Shown: positions 1 to 8,316 of the stretch, in pieces | Layout: each line of letters opens with the position of its first letter | How positions within the stretch are numbered: the stretch's first letter is position 1 | Origin: an uncultured Anaerolineaceae bacterium | GTDB lineage: Bacteria > Chloroflexota > Anaerolineae > Anaerolineales > Anaerolineaceae | DNA: 64,000 bases | Direction of reading: 5' to 3' | Assembly (NCBI GenBank): GCA_927443345.1 | Contig: CAKMKJ010000014.1 | Span: 1-64,000 of the forward strand | Notes under the pieces: model-generated | Databases searched by the model: none | Told to the model about the DNA's origin: nothing | Seen by the model: only the letters and a program-made list of their open reading frames with translations | Program-made: the position numbers and the translations under genes

Positions 1-323
1 GCTTGCTGCACTGAAGACTCGATGTTCTGTTTCATAACTATGGATTGTTTGCGCATCCAGAACACCATCCAGGTTAAGATTCCAGCAGCCAGGAACATGG
101 TGATACCTTCAAATAACTCTTCACCCTTACCTTCAAATTCCGCCCCAATCCAATTGAGAACTAATGCTGCCAAAACGCTAACCAAAATTGCACTTAAAAC
201 CCCCATCCAAACTGCGGGGTTAAGTTTTTGGTGATTTGTTTTACGTAAAACACCAAAAACGATTCCGATGATGAGAGCTGCTTCCAATCCTTCACGTAAT
301 GCTAATAAGTAACTCGGCAACAT
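1..323 (-). CDS. FTR1-family high-affinity iron permease, 3' part outside window
   Basis: Partial leftward gene; the window holds the first 107 or so residues. The start ATG (321-323) follows AGGAGATTTG. Residues 10-14 read REGLE, the first of the two conserved R-E-G-x-E motifs of the FTR1/EfeU permeases, which bind ferric iron within the membrane. Hydrophobic segments at about residues 16-30 and 42-62 fit the first helices. In yeast the family works with a multicopper ferroxidase, and a multicopper oxidase gene lies at 26.3 kb under the same predicted promoter type. It is the last visible gene of a leftward series starting at 3476, but a 137-bp gap to its upstream neighbour leaves room for its own promoter. 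Family assignment is secure; substrate is inferred. Confidence 0.85.
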   Translation of the reverse strand, partial: MLPSYLLALREGLEAALIIGIVFGVLRKTNHQKLNPAVWMGVLSAILVSVLAALVLNWIGAEFEGKGEELFEGITMFLAAGILTWMVFWMRKQSIVMKQNIESSVQQ

Positions 324-460
324 AAAAAATCAAATCTCCTAAAATAGACACAAACTATCCGAATATATTTTACCCAAAAAAATCCTCTATGGATAAATAG
401 AATACAATACCCAAAAGAAATTCGATTCTTAATAATACTAGAGAATCATCGCACTAAAAA
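324..460. other. Intergenic gap with weak dyad
   Basis: AT-rich spacer between the L,D-transpeptidase and FTR1 genes. It contains a short dyad, GATTCT and AGAATC around a 12-nt loop at about 424-447, which may slow or end transcription leaving the transpeptidase gene. No U-rich tail is evident on the minus strand, so a terminator is not claimed. Confidence 0.3.
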
Positions 461-1543
461 TCAAGCCTCTATTACTTCTACACTCGTTCCTCCTGGCATG
501 CCGATCGTTAAATCTCCCGGGTCATAAGGAACAATTGGATTTGCCCAACGAAAAATCCATTTGGCATCTTCGGGTGCCGCATTCACGCAGCCGTGTGACA
601 TTTGCTCTCCAAAGTTGTTATGCCAGAATGTTCCATGAATAGCTACTCCATTGGCTTCAAACAGGCTAACCCAACTCACTCCAGGAAGGTCATACCCACC
701 TCCCGTGGATCCTCCAGACATATGAACCGAAAAGACTTTTCTCCAAATCGGCCATTTTCCAAGGGGAGTCTCCCATTGTGGTGTTCGAGCTCCATTCATA
801 TCTTCCTGAATTCCTGTTGAAACCAGTGCGAAATGGACCTCATTCTTGCCCTCAAAACAGGAAATCGTCTGGTGAGCAATATGTACGACTATCCTTTTGT
901 CTTCGACATCTGGGCGAATTGGTGCAATCTCGTCTTTTAGCAAAGGCCGAAAACCGTCTGCTTTGGCCCAAAAAATATCCCCGTAACCGTATCGCTCGTT
1001 TACCCGATACCAGGATTGCCCTTGTTCATCCTGTTTAATTTGGTCAATCCAGAAAACTTGTGAATAATATACCCGAGGGGTTTGATCTTCTTTTAACCAC
1101 GGAGAACGCGCTGGCGGATTAGCAATTATAAGATCAACAAATGGTACCGTTACCTCCATCCACATTCCAACTCCTATGCTGGTTTCTGGTAACAAGTTTA
1201 TTGATTTATTGGAATTATCTTTTACTGGCTGAAGATATGGTGCCCAGATGTACCCGTCTGGAGTCTCCACCCAACGTTGATTCTGCCGGTACGGCCGACG
1301 ACCTATTACTTCACGCAACCAGGGTACAACTGCATCCTCATAGACTTTTGAAATCGTCGGGCTGTCTGCATCAGGTTTGGCTTTGACTTCTGCCATTCCA
1401 ACTGTTACCCTACCCAAATTTTTTTCCTTAGGAAATGAAATCTGGGAGTACCAATTTTTGGGAGGAGACATAGCAATTACAGCCAATCCCCCTGCTGCTT
1501 TCTTCAGGAATTCACGACGGGAAAACTTAGGAGATGTAGTCAT
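461..1543 (-). CDS. L,D-transpeptidase with Tat-type signal
   Basis: 360-residue exported protein. The N-terminus carries a twin-arginine motif (SRREFLK) followed by a hydrophobic stretch, suggesting Tat export. The C-terminus has the YkuD catalytic signature, with HGTFWH about 12 residues before SHGCVN, whose Cys is the nucleophile. L,D-transpeptidases form 3-3 peptidoglycan crosslinks or attach proteins to the wall. The ATG at 1543 is preferred because GAAGG lies 8 nt upstream; a TTG 24 nt earlier has no good ribosome site. It follows the DUF1573 gene closely in the leftward series. It is a paralogue of the protein at 4075, and both sit beside metal genes, so a role in envelope remodelling or copper-tolerant crosslinking is possible but only inferred. 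Confidence 0.85.
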   Translation of the reverse strand: MTTSPKFSRREFLKKAAGGLAVIAMSPPKNWYSQISFPKEKNLGRVTVGMAEVKAKPDADSPTISKVYEDAVVPWLREVIGRRPYRQNQRWVETPDGYIWAPYLQPVKDNSNKSINLLPETSIGVGMWMEVTVPFVDLIIANPPARSPWLKEDQTPRVYYSQVFWIDQIKQDEQGQSWYRVNERYGYGDIFWAKADGFRPLLKDEIAPIRPDVEDKRIVVHIAHQTISCFEGKNEVHFALVSTGIQEDMNGARTPQWETPLGKWPIWRKVFSVHMSGGSTGGGYDLPGVSWVSLFEANGVAIHGTFWHNNFGEQMSHGCVNAAPEDAKWIFRWANPIVPYDPGDLTIGMPGGTSVEVIEA

Positions 1544-1568
1544 GTCAACCTTCAATAAAAAAGCCAAT

Positions 1569-2171
1569 TTAGCGGACAGTTGCCTGGACCCAGATTTCCT
1601 GAATGGGATGGTTAGGATCGTTAGACTCTATCATTACGCCTCGCCGGACAGTCGTGCCGCTCATCTCATGAAAGTTCGGATCAAATTGAAGGGTCATTAA
1701 TACAACTTTGCCAGGGGGAATTTCGTTTGCCGTGAAATCTGCCTTTGTACAGCCACATGTTGTGTAGGCTCGTTGAATAATCAGAACGGATTTACCTGTG
1801 TTAGCAATTACAAAAATGCGGGTCAATACTTGGGTAGAATTTACAAGGCCAAAATCATAATAATTTTCAGAGATCTGAATTCCAGGTTCCTCCGCAGGAT
1901 TTGAAATAGGTTGATTTATTGATGCCTTGGCTGGAATTTCACCCATTAAATGAATAGCAACTATTTTCTCACCATAGACTACATCAGACGGCAAATAGTT
2001 GATTTTTGAATTGTTGGTTCCAAATGCACCTAAACTGTAAAGTGAGAATCCGATGACAACAGCTCCAGCCAATCCGATTAAAACTCTTTTAATGGCGGGA
2101 TTGGTAATTAATTCCGATAAAGAGTTCAATCTATTGGTTTTTTTAGGTATGGCTGGAATTAATTCTTTCAT
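1569..2171 (-). CDS. DUF1573-domain membrane-anchored protein
   Basis: 200 residues with one transmembrane segment at about 32-52 and an outside Ig-like domain of the DUF1573 type (YDFGLVNS, then TCGCTKAD, then a beta-rich C-terminus). The Cys-x-Cys within TTCGCT is a plausible metal or thiol site. DUF1573 proteins are widespread surface proteins of unknown function. It lies 4 nt downstream of a DUF2933 gene and 25 nt upstream of the transpeptidase start, in a leftward operon with a predicted copper-type promoter at 3510-3578. A second DUF1573-like protein is encoded at 13526. Confidence 0.7.
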   Translation of the reverse strand: MKELIPAIPKKTNRLNSLSELITNPAIKRVLIGLAGAVVIGFSLYSLGAFGTNNSKINYLPSDVVYGEKIVAIHLMGEIPAKASINQPISNPAEEPGIQISENYYDFGLVNSTQVLTRIFVIANTGKSVLIIQRAYTTCGCTKADFTANEIPPGKVVLMTLQFDPNFHEMSGTTVRRGVMIESNDPNHPIQEIWVQATVR

Positions 2172-2175
2172 TCAA

Positions 2176-2400
2176 TTAATCCTTAGGAGTTACGTCGATA
2201 ATATTTTCTGATGAAGTATGGTGAGAATGATCTTCATGCTTCATTGAGCCCATCATCAGCACATGTGAAAGCGGGCATAATAATATTAACAAAAACGAAA
2301 AAAGGCCATTAATCTGCAAATTTAATAAGCGAATTGCTAAAAATGCCCCAATGGGGATCAAACAGCACAAAATCATGATCACAGTATGTTTTTTTGACAT
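2176..2400 (-). CDS. DUF2933-like small membrane protein
   Basis: 74 residues with two transmembrane segments, an N-terminal Cys pair (ILCCLIPIG), the LLCPLSH motif in the second helix and a Met/His-rich tail (MMGSMKHEDHSHH). This matches the small DUF2933 family, which often lies with copper and YHS genes. The His/Met-rich tail suggests soft-metal binding, which is an inference. The ATG is preceded by ACAGGAGATAAA. A longer relative lies at 25151, also with a His-rich tail and a predicted regulon promoter. Confidence 0.7.
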   Translation of the reverse strand: MSKKHTVIMILCCLIPIGAFLAIRLLNLQINGLFSFLLILLCPLSHVLMMGSMKHEDHSHHTSSENIIDVTPKD

Positions 2401-2412
2401 TTTATCTCCTGT

Positions 2413-2967
2413 TTAGAAATTTGACTGCCATGAGAATTGACGACTTGGAACATCCAAATCTTTGATGGTAATTGTGAAACTTTTTACATCAGTCAGTAGA
2501 TATTTTCCATCGTCTGTTGTTTTAAAGATTAACTTACCTGAAACATGATGTCCACCTCTAGTGGCATCCCAAGTGCTCGCCTGGATGACAATTCCTGTAT
2601 CTGTTGTAAGTGATGTTAGGGGTGCAAGGTCCATAGAAAGGTCTATTGAATGTGTATCCAGAATGACATTGAATATCAGAGTATCTCCTACCTGATTAAG
2701 GTTTTCAGGGGTTATTTCAACTGTAATTGAACCTTGCGAGTCAGTTTGTGTAAGAGAGGGTTCGGGGGTTGCGGTTGGGATTGCCACCAAAGTTGACGTA
2801 CCACTTGGATTAAGCTGACAAGCTGCTGGTTTATCACCATCAGGGGTCGAACAACTTGTGGTAGTAGGTTGTATCTTGACGTTTTTTGAGGGAAATTGAA
2901 GTTTTGCACACGAAACTAAGAAAAGCGCCACAATAAGGACTGACAAGAGTATTTTTGAAGATTTCAT
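2413..2967 (-). CDS. Lipoprotein of unknown function
   Basis: 184 residues with a lipoprotein signal ending in LVSCAK (lipobox Cys near residue 21), a Pro/Thr/Ser-rich linker to about residue 85 and then a beta-rich domain. The domain contains DTHSIDL and a GHHVSG motif whose paired His could bind metal. I do not recognise a named family. Its start overlaps the stop of the upstream membrane-protein gene by 4 nt, so the two are translationally coupled. Confidence 0.6.
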   Translation of the reverse strand: MKSSKILLSVLIVALFLVSCAKLQFPSKNVKIQPTTTSCSTPDGDKPAACQLNPSGTSTLVAIPTATPEPSLTQTDSQGSITVEITPENLNQVGDTLIFNVILDTHSIDLSMDLAPLTSLTTDTGIVIQASTWDATRGGHHVSGKLIFKTTDDGKYLLTDVKSFTITIKDLDVPSRQFSWQSNF

Positions 2968-3476
2968 AATAATTCCTTAGAAATTAATGGAGCAGAAAAA
3001 TTTTTTATGAATTTTTGTTTTTCTCTAATTAAGATGAATAACATATAAGCGATGCCCAAAATTGTAGAACCAAGACCTACAACCATGAACAGGATTCGAT
3101 ATTTAGCAAGGAACGTAGCCGCTGCTGCTAACCCAAGTATGGGAAGTACATCAGTTAGGTGGTGTGCACAACATGCCACCATTGCAATTGTGGAGGTAGT
3201 TCCACTCGCTCCGACACTAGGTCCACTTAACCCAACTTGACCTATTGGCAAGAATATTTTGAATTTGATTATGGTATACAGCGCAACTTGAATCCCAAAC
3301 CCTAAAATAATTGGGAGTACAATCCACCGATCTTGCCAAAAAAACTCAACCGCATGTTTGAAACTTTCTGCCCATGACACAATTCCAAAATATACCGCTG
3401 CTAGGAAGATAGAACCAATGAATCCTGAAATAATCGGGATAAATAATCTATTTTTTGAAATAGCAATCTTATTCAT
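2964..3476 (-). CDS. Integral membrane protein with CCAHH motif, possible metal transporter
   Basis: 170 residues with about five hydrophobic segments. A conserved-looking ACCAHHLTD motif lies between the third and fourth helices, reminiscent of the paired Cys of MerT/MerC-type uptake proteins, but I cannot assign it to either family. It is the first gene of the leftward operon; AGGATACTTGA precedes the ATG and a regulon-type promoter lies at 3510-3578. Position and paired Cys/His suggest movement or sensing of a soft metal; this is inference. Confidence 0.55.
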   Translation of the reverse strand: MNKIAISKNRLFIPIISGFIGSIFLAAVYFGIVSWAESFKHAVEFFWQDRWIVLPIILGFGIQVALYTIIKFKIFLPIGQVGLSGPSVGASGTTSTIAMVACCAHHLTDVLPILGLAAAATFLAKYRILFMVVGLGSTILGIAYMLFILIREKQKFIKNFSAPLISKELL

Positions 3477-3509
3477 TCAAGTATCCTATAAAACTAATAT
3501 TATGTTTGA

Positions 3510-3578
3510 ATCATACGAATAATGATCTATTGTGTCATCCGCAGAGTAGCTTGAAATTTACTAAGCATTAACGCCTAT
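3510..3578 (-). promoter_or_regulatory. Regulon promoter P1, leftward
   Basis: Minus-strand dyad ATAGGCGTTAATGCTTAG begins at 3578. A GC-N6-GC box starts 28 nt on (3550), and a -10 TATGAT begins 63 nt after the dyad start (3515-3510). No good -35 is seen. It drives the leftward metal operon and shares its dyad with the rightward promoter P2. Confidence 0.65.
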
Positions 3579-3629
3579 TAGGAACTGGGCTATAAGGCAC
3601 TATGGTCCTAATTTAGAACCTTGTATATT
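3561..3629 (+). promoter_or_regulatory. Regulon promoter P2, rightward
   Basis: The same dyad read on the plus strand (CTAAGCATTAACGCCTAT, 3561-3578) is followed by GC-N6-GC at 3589-3598 and a -10 TATATT at 3624-3629, exactly 63 nt after the dyad start. It drives the metal chaperone at 3722. Confidence 0.65.
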
Positions 3630-3635
3630 AGGTAC

Positions 3636-3720
3636 ATCCTTCTCCTCCTTAATCGACCGCCATTCACTTTCATAGGTGTGAATGGCGGTCGATGCGAATC
3701 ACAAATGAAAGGAAAGCCAA
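3636..3720 (+). promoter_or_regulatory. Leader hairpin A with CU-rich 5' tract
   Basis: Just after the predicted start of transcription is ACATCCTTCTCCTCCT. It is followed by a perfect 16-bp stem (3652-3667 with 3678-3693) closed by the loop TTTCATAGGT, then ACAAATGAAAGG leading to the ribosome site. A second leader at 8996-9070 has the same order of parts, a similar loop and different but complementary stem arms. There is no U-run after the stem, so it is not a terminator. Confidence 0.6.
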
Positions 3721-3721
3721 A

Positions 3722-4018
3722 GTGAATGATTCTTGTAATGTTGAACCCATTATTCAAACACCTTCAGAAGAAGAAAAAAACCTAGTTAAGTTTCTATATC
3801 TGGTTACTTCCGGATTAAATTGTCCCAACTGTGCAATGAGGGTAAGAAATGCTCTGATTTCCACATCAGGAATAATCGATGTAAAAATCGATTACTTTGA
3901 TGGAATGACTGAAGTGACTTACATCCCCAGTTTTATCGAACCCTCGACTGTGCCCGACTTAATTTCAAAAGCCGGAAATGGTGCCCATCATCAATACAGT
4001 GCACAAATCATAGGATAG
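3722..4018 (+). CDS. Heavy-metal-associated (HMA) chaperone-like protein
   Basis: 98 residues beginning at a GTG preceded by AAAGGAAAG; this is preferred over an ATG at 3692 that lies inside the leader hairpin. After about 30 N-terminal residues comes an HMA fold with the metal-binding LNCPNCAMR motif (CxxC) and the usual alternating beta-alpha pattern. HMA chaperones pass Cu(I) to P-type ATPases, of which three are encoded further on. It is followed 56 nt later by an L,D-transpeptidase gene. Confidence 0.75.
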   Translation: MNDSCNVEPIIQTPSEEEKNLVKFLYLVTSGLNCPNCAMRVRNALISTSGIIDVKIDYFDGMTEVTYIPSFIEPSTVPDLISKAGNGAHHQYSAQIIG

Positions 4019-4074
4019 AAACATAGACTTTATGATTTTTCCATTTATTCCTTGATACGAAAAATTGGAGCGCA

Positions 4075-5241
4075 ATGAAGAAGTTCCTTTCAGGATCAAT
4101 ACTTTTGTTGTTTCTGTTATCGATCCGACTATTTAATCCAACTAAAGTATTGGCAGAAAATAATCCAATTGTTGAAAATTCGACAAATTTTTTATGTATT
4201 CCTAGTGAGACAGACCTTTTCACGGTTAAGGACTGCAGCGTGGAAGGTCCTGTAAAAAGGTTGGATGATTTGGCCAAATATGGAATCACTTTCCCGCCCA
4301 TACCATTTCCGGGGATAAACCCACCGGTCGAGTTGAATAAAATACCTTTTTCTTATGCTGTGGTAACTAACGAGGAAGTTCCTCTTTATGCCTCGATTGA
4401 GGATGCTATCGCAGATAAACCATCTGGAAAATTAGGCGCAAGCCGAATAAAATATGTCTCGCTTATTCAAAAAGTAGCAACAGAAAAAGGTGTGTTCTAT
4501 CAGACTTCAATGTCAAAATGGATAAGCGCAGAAGTGATTACAAAGGTGGGAGTGCAATCATTTCAAGGCTTTGTTTTTAAAAGGAATCCCACTTTACCGT
4601 TTGGATGGGTGCTGACTGAAACAACATCCAGAAAAGGTCCTGGGTATGAATTCGACGAAACAGGCAAAACATATAAAAGATATGACATTATCAATATCTA
4701 TGATTCAAAAAAAGATAAAGATATCGAATGGGTCATGGTTGGACCAAACGAATGGATAGACCATCATGCAGTTGGTCGAGTTACTCCAAACTACGTCAAA
4801 CCTGCAGGAGTAACATCAGATCGATGGGTTGAGGTAAACCTTTATGAGCAAGTATTGATTGTGCATGAAAAAGATCGTATTGTCTTTGCGACATTGATTT
4901 CAAGTGGTGTTGATCCGTTCTTTACACAACCGGGAGTATTCAAGATCTACAAAAGGTTGGAGAATCAATATATGCAAGGCGCCTTTGAAGCAGATCGGTC
5001 AGATTATTACTATTTGGAGGATGTTCCGTTTATCCAGTATTATGATCAAGCGAGGGCATTACATGGTGCCTATTGGAATACTCTTTTTGGATATCAAAGA
5101 TCACACGGTTGCGTCAATTTATCAGTTGCCGATGCGCACTGGGTTTTTGATTGGGCAAACGAAGGCGATTACGTTTATGTCTGGGATCCTTCCGGAAAAA
5201 CACCAACAGATCCTTCCTTCTATGGTGCTGGAGGAGCATAA
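4075..5241 (+). CDS. L,D-transpeptidase, secreted
   Basis: 388 residues with a Sec signal peptide (hydrophobic residues 5-22) and a C-terminal YkuD domain. The catalytic region reads HGAYWN, then YQRSHGCVN with the nucleophilic Cys. The middle holds SH3-like beta-rich segments. The ATG follows TTGGAGCGC. It is a paralogue of the protein at 461-1543 (shared HG-x-W-N/H and SHGCVN blocks), although this one uses Sec rather than Tat. A terminator follows at 5274. Confidence 0.85.
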   Translation: MKKFLSGSILLLFLLSIRLFNPTKVLAENNPIVENSTNFLCIPSETDLFTVKDCSVEGPVKRLDDLAKYGITFPPIPFPGINPPVELNKIPFSYAVVTNEEVPLYASIEDAIADKPSGKLGASRIKYVSLIQKVATEKGVFYQTSMSKWISAEVITKVGVQSFQGFVFKRNPTLPFGWVLTETTSRKGPGYEFDETGKTYKRYDIINIYDSKKDKDIEWVMVGPNEWIDHHAVGRVTPNYVKPAGVTSDRWVEVNLYEQVLIVHEKDRIVFATLISSGVDPFFTQPGVFKIYKRLENQYMQGAFEADRSDYYYLEDVPFIQYYDQARALHGAYWNTLFGYQRSHGCVNLSVADAHWVFDWANEGDYVYVWDPSGKTPTDPSFYGAGGA

Positions 5242-5273
5242 GATACATATTATTCATAGATTTTGCGATATGT

Positions 5274-5312
5274 AAAAGGAGATTTTCTTGGAAAGTGAGA
5301 ATCTCCTTTTTG
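5274..5312 (+). terminator. Rho-independent terminator
   Basis: AAAAGGAGATT (5274-5284) pairs with AATCTCCTTTT (5300-5310), whose end provides the T run. It closes the chaperone/transpeptidase unit. Confidence 0.8.
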
Positions 5313-5390
5313 CTAACAACCACAGGAAAGCATAAAACACTAAATTCTTTTCATTGTGGGACCTATTTGCCCCGAACCATAAGATAAATT

Positions 5391-5445
5391 CTTTACAAAA
5401 ACTTTAGAATCGCTTCACAGTCTCTTTACCTCCAAAGGGTATCCT
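5391..5445 (+). promoter_or_regulatory. Four 11-bp-spaced direct repeats and -10, OmpR-type activator site
   Basis: CTTTACA, CTTTAGA, CTTCACA and CTTTACC start at 5391, 5402, 5413 and 5424, each exactly 11 bp apart (7 bp plus 4). A -10 TATCCT begins at 5440, 16 bp after the last repeat. Heptamer-N4 direct repeats are the classic target of OmpR/PhoB regulators, and one is encoded at 6353. The same arrangement lies at 8216. Confidence 0.65.
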
Positions 5446-5491
5446 AGAATCATAAGTTTGAAAATTATATGAGAGATTGGAGATTATCAAG

Positions 5492-6241
5492 ATGAATAAA
5501 ACTTTAGCAATAACGTTAATGGTTATCGGTGGACTTGTGTTGAGTGCCCTACTCTTCGGAGCAGGGTTGGTTGTAGGTCGTACTAATCTTGGATCAGTTG
5601 GTTCGGCATCAACAGGTATGATGAGACAAGGATATACCAACCAAGGCTATTCAATGATGGGTAATGGTTACAACATGATGGGCGGACCAGCAGCTTTGAA
5701 TAGTAAGCCTCTGACTGTTACGCAGGCTACTCAAGCTGTTGAGGGATACCTGAAGAATTTGAATAATTCTGATCTTGAACTCAAAGAAATTATGATTTTC
5801 AATAACAATGCCTATGCTCGAATTACTGAAAAAAGTACTGGAATTGGAGCAATGGAACTTTTGGTTGATCCTGTGAGTCTCAATGTAATTCCCGAATATG
5901 GTCCAAATATGATGTGGAATCTAAAATATGGTGGTATGGGCGCTTCCAATGGAATGATGAGCGGGCGTAATGGAATGATGAGTGGATTGAATACCAACGC
6001 TGAATCCGCATCATCAACAATGACAGTGACTTCAGAAGAAGCTTTAACTTTGGCCCAAACCTATTTGGATAAAGAGTATCCAGGATATAAGACTGCAACG
6101 GATGCAGATCCCTTTTATGGTTATTACACAATCGACATTACGAAAGATGGAAATGTGACTGGCATGCTTAGCGTCAATGGTTTCAACGGTCAAGTATTCC
6201 TACATACATGGCATGGAACTTTTATTGAGATGTCGGAATAG
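5492..6241 (+). CDS. Met-rich, membrane-anchored PepSY-like protein
   Basis: 249 residues. One N-terminal transmembrane anchor (about 5-27) is followed by Met/Gly/Tyr-rich stretches (SMMGNGYNMMGG; GMMSGRNGMMSG) around two PepSY-like units (about 60-125 and 180-249). Clustered Met motifs are typical of periplasmic Cu(I) binders. The ATG at 5492 has GGAG upstream. It lies directly before the OmpR-type two-component genes and behind the 11-bp direct repeats, so it is probably both a target and a neighbour of that system. Function is inferred from composition and place. Confidence 0.6.
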   Translation: MNKTLAITLMVIGGLVLSALLFGAGLVVGRTNLGSVGSASTGMMRQGYTNQGYSMMGNGYNMMGGPAALNSKPLTVTQATQAVEGYLKNLNNSDLELKEIMIFNNNAYARITEKSTGIGAMELLVDPVSLNVIPEYGPNMMWNLKYGGMGASNGMMSGRNGMMSGLNTNAESASSTMTVTSEEALTLAQTYLDKEYPGYKTATDADPFYGYYTIDITKDGNVTGMLSVNGFNGQVFLHTWHGTFIEMSE

Positions 6242-6267
6242 CCATACTATGGTGTGAAATTAATTCT

Positions 6268-6300
6268 CAGGGATCGGATATAACACCGGTCCCTGTTTGT
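6268..6300 (+). terminator. Probable terminator
   Basis: CAGGGATCGG pairs with CCGGTCCCTG (6268-6295, one G-T pair), followed by TTTGT. It separates the PepSY-like gene from the response regulator, possibly as a leaky terminator. Confidence 0.55.
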
Positions 6301-6352
6301 ATGTAAAATAGATCCATGATCAATTTGATTTTCTTTTTTGAAGGATATTCCA

Positions 6353-7036
6353 ATGGCAACACCAAAAATATTAATTATTGATGACGAACCCTCGATTCAT
6401 ACAGTAATCACAGCATATCTAAAAGCAGAAGGATATGATTACTTATCCGCTATGGATGGACAAACCGGTCTTCAAACTGCAAGAACGTTCAAACCGGATG
6501 TAATCATTCTGGATGTTATGCTACCTGGAATGGATGGCGTTGAGGTGCTTACCAATCTTCGACGAGAATCGAACGCGTATGTGATTATGCTCACTGCACG
6601 CGCAGAGGAAACCGATAAGATTGTAGGTTTATCCGTGGGTGCTGATGATTATTTGACCAAACCTTTTAGCCCAAGGGAATTAATTGCCAGGATAAAAGCG
6701 GTATTGCGTCGTCTTCAAAACACGAGGAACTTGGGCGATTCAAATTCCTCTTTTGTATTTTCTCACATCCATATTGATTCCTCTGCGCGGAGAGTCTGGG
6801 TGGATGAGCAATTAATCGATTTGACTGCGGTGGAATTTGACCTTTTAGTAGCTCTTGCACAACACCAAGGTATGGTATTAACCCGAGAACAATTGTTGGA
6901 GAAGGCATGGGGATATGATTATTTTGGTGACACAAGAGTTGTTGATGTCCATATAGGACATGTGAGACAAAAATTAGGGGAAGATCGCTTTATTGAGACA
7001 ATTCGTGGAGTAGGCTATCGTTTCGAAGATAAATAG
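6353..7036 (+). CDS. OmpR/PhoB-family response regulator
   Basis: 227 residues. Receiver domain with the acidic pair at 10-11, phosphoacceptor Asp54 (IILDVMLPG), a Thr near 81 and Lys103 (LTKPFSP), followed by a winged-helix DNA-binding domain (about 130-227). The ATG at 6353 follows GAAGGATATTCC. The kinase gene begins 8 nt later. The 11-bp direct repeats upstream of 5492 and 8317 fit this DNA-binding class, so it probably controls its own locus and the first SHOCT pair. The partner kinase has a Met-rich sensor loop, so copper or silver is a reasonable signal, inferred. Confidence 0.85.
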   Translation: MATPKILIIDDEPSIHTVITAYLKAEGYDYLSAMDGQTGLQTARTFKPDVIILDVMLPGMDGVEVLTNLRRESNAYVIMLTARAEETDKIVGLSVGADDYLTKPFSPRELIARIKAVLRRLQNTRNLGDSNSSFVFSHIHIDSSARRVWVDEQLIDLTAVEFDLLVALAQHQGMVLTREQLLEKAWGYDYFGDTRVVDVHIGHVRQKLGEDRFIETIRGVGYRFEDK

Positions 7037-7044
7037 GTGGTCAG

Positions 7045-8202
7045 ATGCTAAGTTTTATCCGCAAACATCTCTCTTGGAAATTATTTGTTTCCTATGTGAT
7101 CGTTATTATTATTGGAGTTGTTGTTCTTGCAACCGCAACGAGTGTGTCTATTCCAACTGCATTTAGTCGGCACATGTCTGGCATGAGCGCAATGATGCTA
7201 AATAATCCAACGATGGGATCAACTCAATCAATGGAAACCAAATTATTTGTTAATTACAAGGCAGCAGTAACTGAAGCCTTATCATTGGCAACAATAATTG
7301 CTCTTCTAGCAGCGGTTGTGGCTAGCTTTTTGATTAGTCGTCAAGTGGTGGAACCAATTCAAAGATTAATGAAGCTCAGTCGCAAAATAGCAGCTGGAGA
7401 ATATGAAGAACGATTACAAATCTCAGGTAATGTTCAAGGAAACCAACTTGATGAATTGGATCAATTGGCGCTTTCTTTCAATCAGATGGCTGATAAACTC
7501 GAAAAAACTGAAAGTATGCGCCGTCAATTGATCGGTGATGTAACGCACGAAATGCGAACTCCACTTTCAGCTATAAAAGGATATATGGAGGGCCTTATTG
7601 ATGGCGTTATTTCAGCAACGCCAGAAACCTACAATCAAGTTTATGCTGAAGCAGATCGTTTGCAGAGGCTTGTTAATGATCTACAAGAACTTAGCAGAGT
7701 TGAAGCTGGGACATATCAACTTAAAATTGAATCGGCGACACCAACTTTGTTAGTTGAAACTGTTGTAAATAATTTCAACCGGCAATTTGACGAAAAAGGA
7801 CTAATTCTAAAACATACATATGAAGCCAACCTTCCAAAAGTGTCTGTGGATAAAGACCGTATTGTGCAAGTGTTGACTAACCTGGTTGGAAACGCTTTGC
7901 AATATACACCGACTGGTGGAGTGGTAACGATTTCGGTTTCAAGAGTAAAAAATGAAGTAAATTTTGAAGTAACCGACACAGGTATTGGAATCTCGCCAGA
8001 ACACCTATCTTTGATATTTAATCGTTTCTATCGAACGGACAAATCACGAACACGTGCAAGCGGGGGAAGTGGCATAGGATTAACGATTGCGCAGGCTCTA
8101 GTTAAAGCTCATCATGGGCGAATTTGGGTTAAAAGTGCCGGTGAAGGGGAAGGTACCTCAATCTATTTCACATTGCCAATTTCCGAGCTTAATTCTAAAT
8201 AA
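7045..8202 (+). CDS. Sensor histidine kinase with Met-rich periplasmic loop
   Basis: 385 residues: transmembrane helix (about 12-34), a short outer loop, second helix (about 75-97), HAMP domain, HisKA with phosphoacceptor His168 (VTHEMRTP), and HATPase_c with N, G1 (DTGIGI) and G2 boxes. The outer loop carries HMSGMSAMM and a further NPTMGS segment, a Met/His cluster like those that bind Cu(I) or Ag(I). It is adjacent to and probably co-translated with the OmpR-type regulator. A CusS-like role is inferred from the loop and gene context. Confidence 0.85.
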   Translation: MLSFIRKHLSWKLFVSYVIVIIIGVVVLATATSVSIPTAFSRHMSGMSAMMLNNPTMGSTQSMETKLFVNYKAAVTEALSLATIIALLAAVVASFLISRQVVEPIQRLMKLSRKIAAGEYEERLQISGNVQGNQLDELDQLALSFNQMADKLEKTESMRRQLIGDVTHEMRTPLSAIKGYMEGLIDGVISATPETYNQVYAEADRLQRLVNDLQELSRVEAGTYQLKIESATPTLLVETVVNNFNRQFDEKGLILKHTYEANLPKVSVDKDRIVQVLTNLVGNALQYTPTGGVVTISVSRVKNEVNFEVTDTGIGISPEHLSLIFNRFYRTDKSRTRASGGSGIGLTIAQALVKAHHGRIWVKSAGEGEGTSIYFTLPISELNSK

Positions 8203-8215
8203 ATCTTTATCAAAG

Positions 8216-8259
8216 CTTTACATTGCCTTCAATATTCCTTCAATCTACTTTGTTAAGAT
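8216..8259 (+). promoter_or_regulatory. 11-bp direct repeats and -10 before SHOCT genes
   Basis: CTTTACA, CTTCAAT and CTTCAAT start at 8216, 8227 and 8238 (11-bp steps). A -10 TAAGAT begins at 8254, again 16 bp after the last repeat, matching the array at 5391. Confidence 0.6.
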
Positions 8260-8316
8260 GATTAAGTAAGTCAAAACAAAGTATGCGGATGAAAATCCAG
8301 AAAAGGAAGGTTCGTC

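Noticed and set aside
22-234. Rightward frame of 70 codons at the window start
   Set aside because: It is antisense to the FTR1 gene, whose REGLE motif and ribosome site make the minus-strand reading secure.
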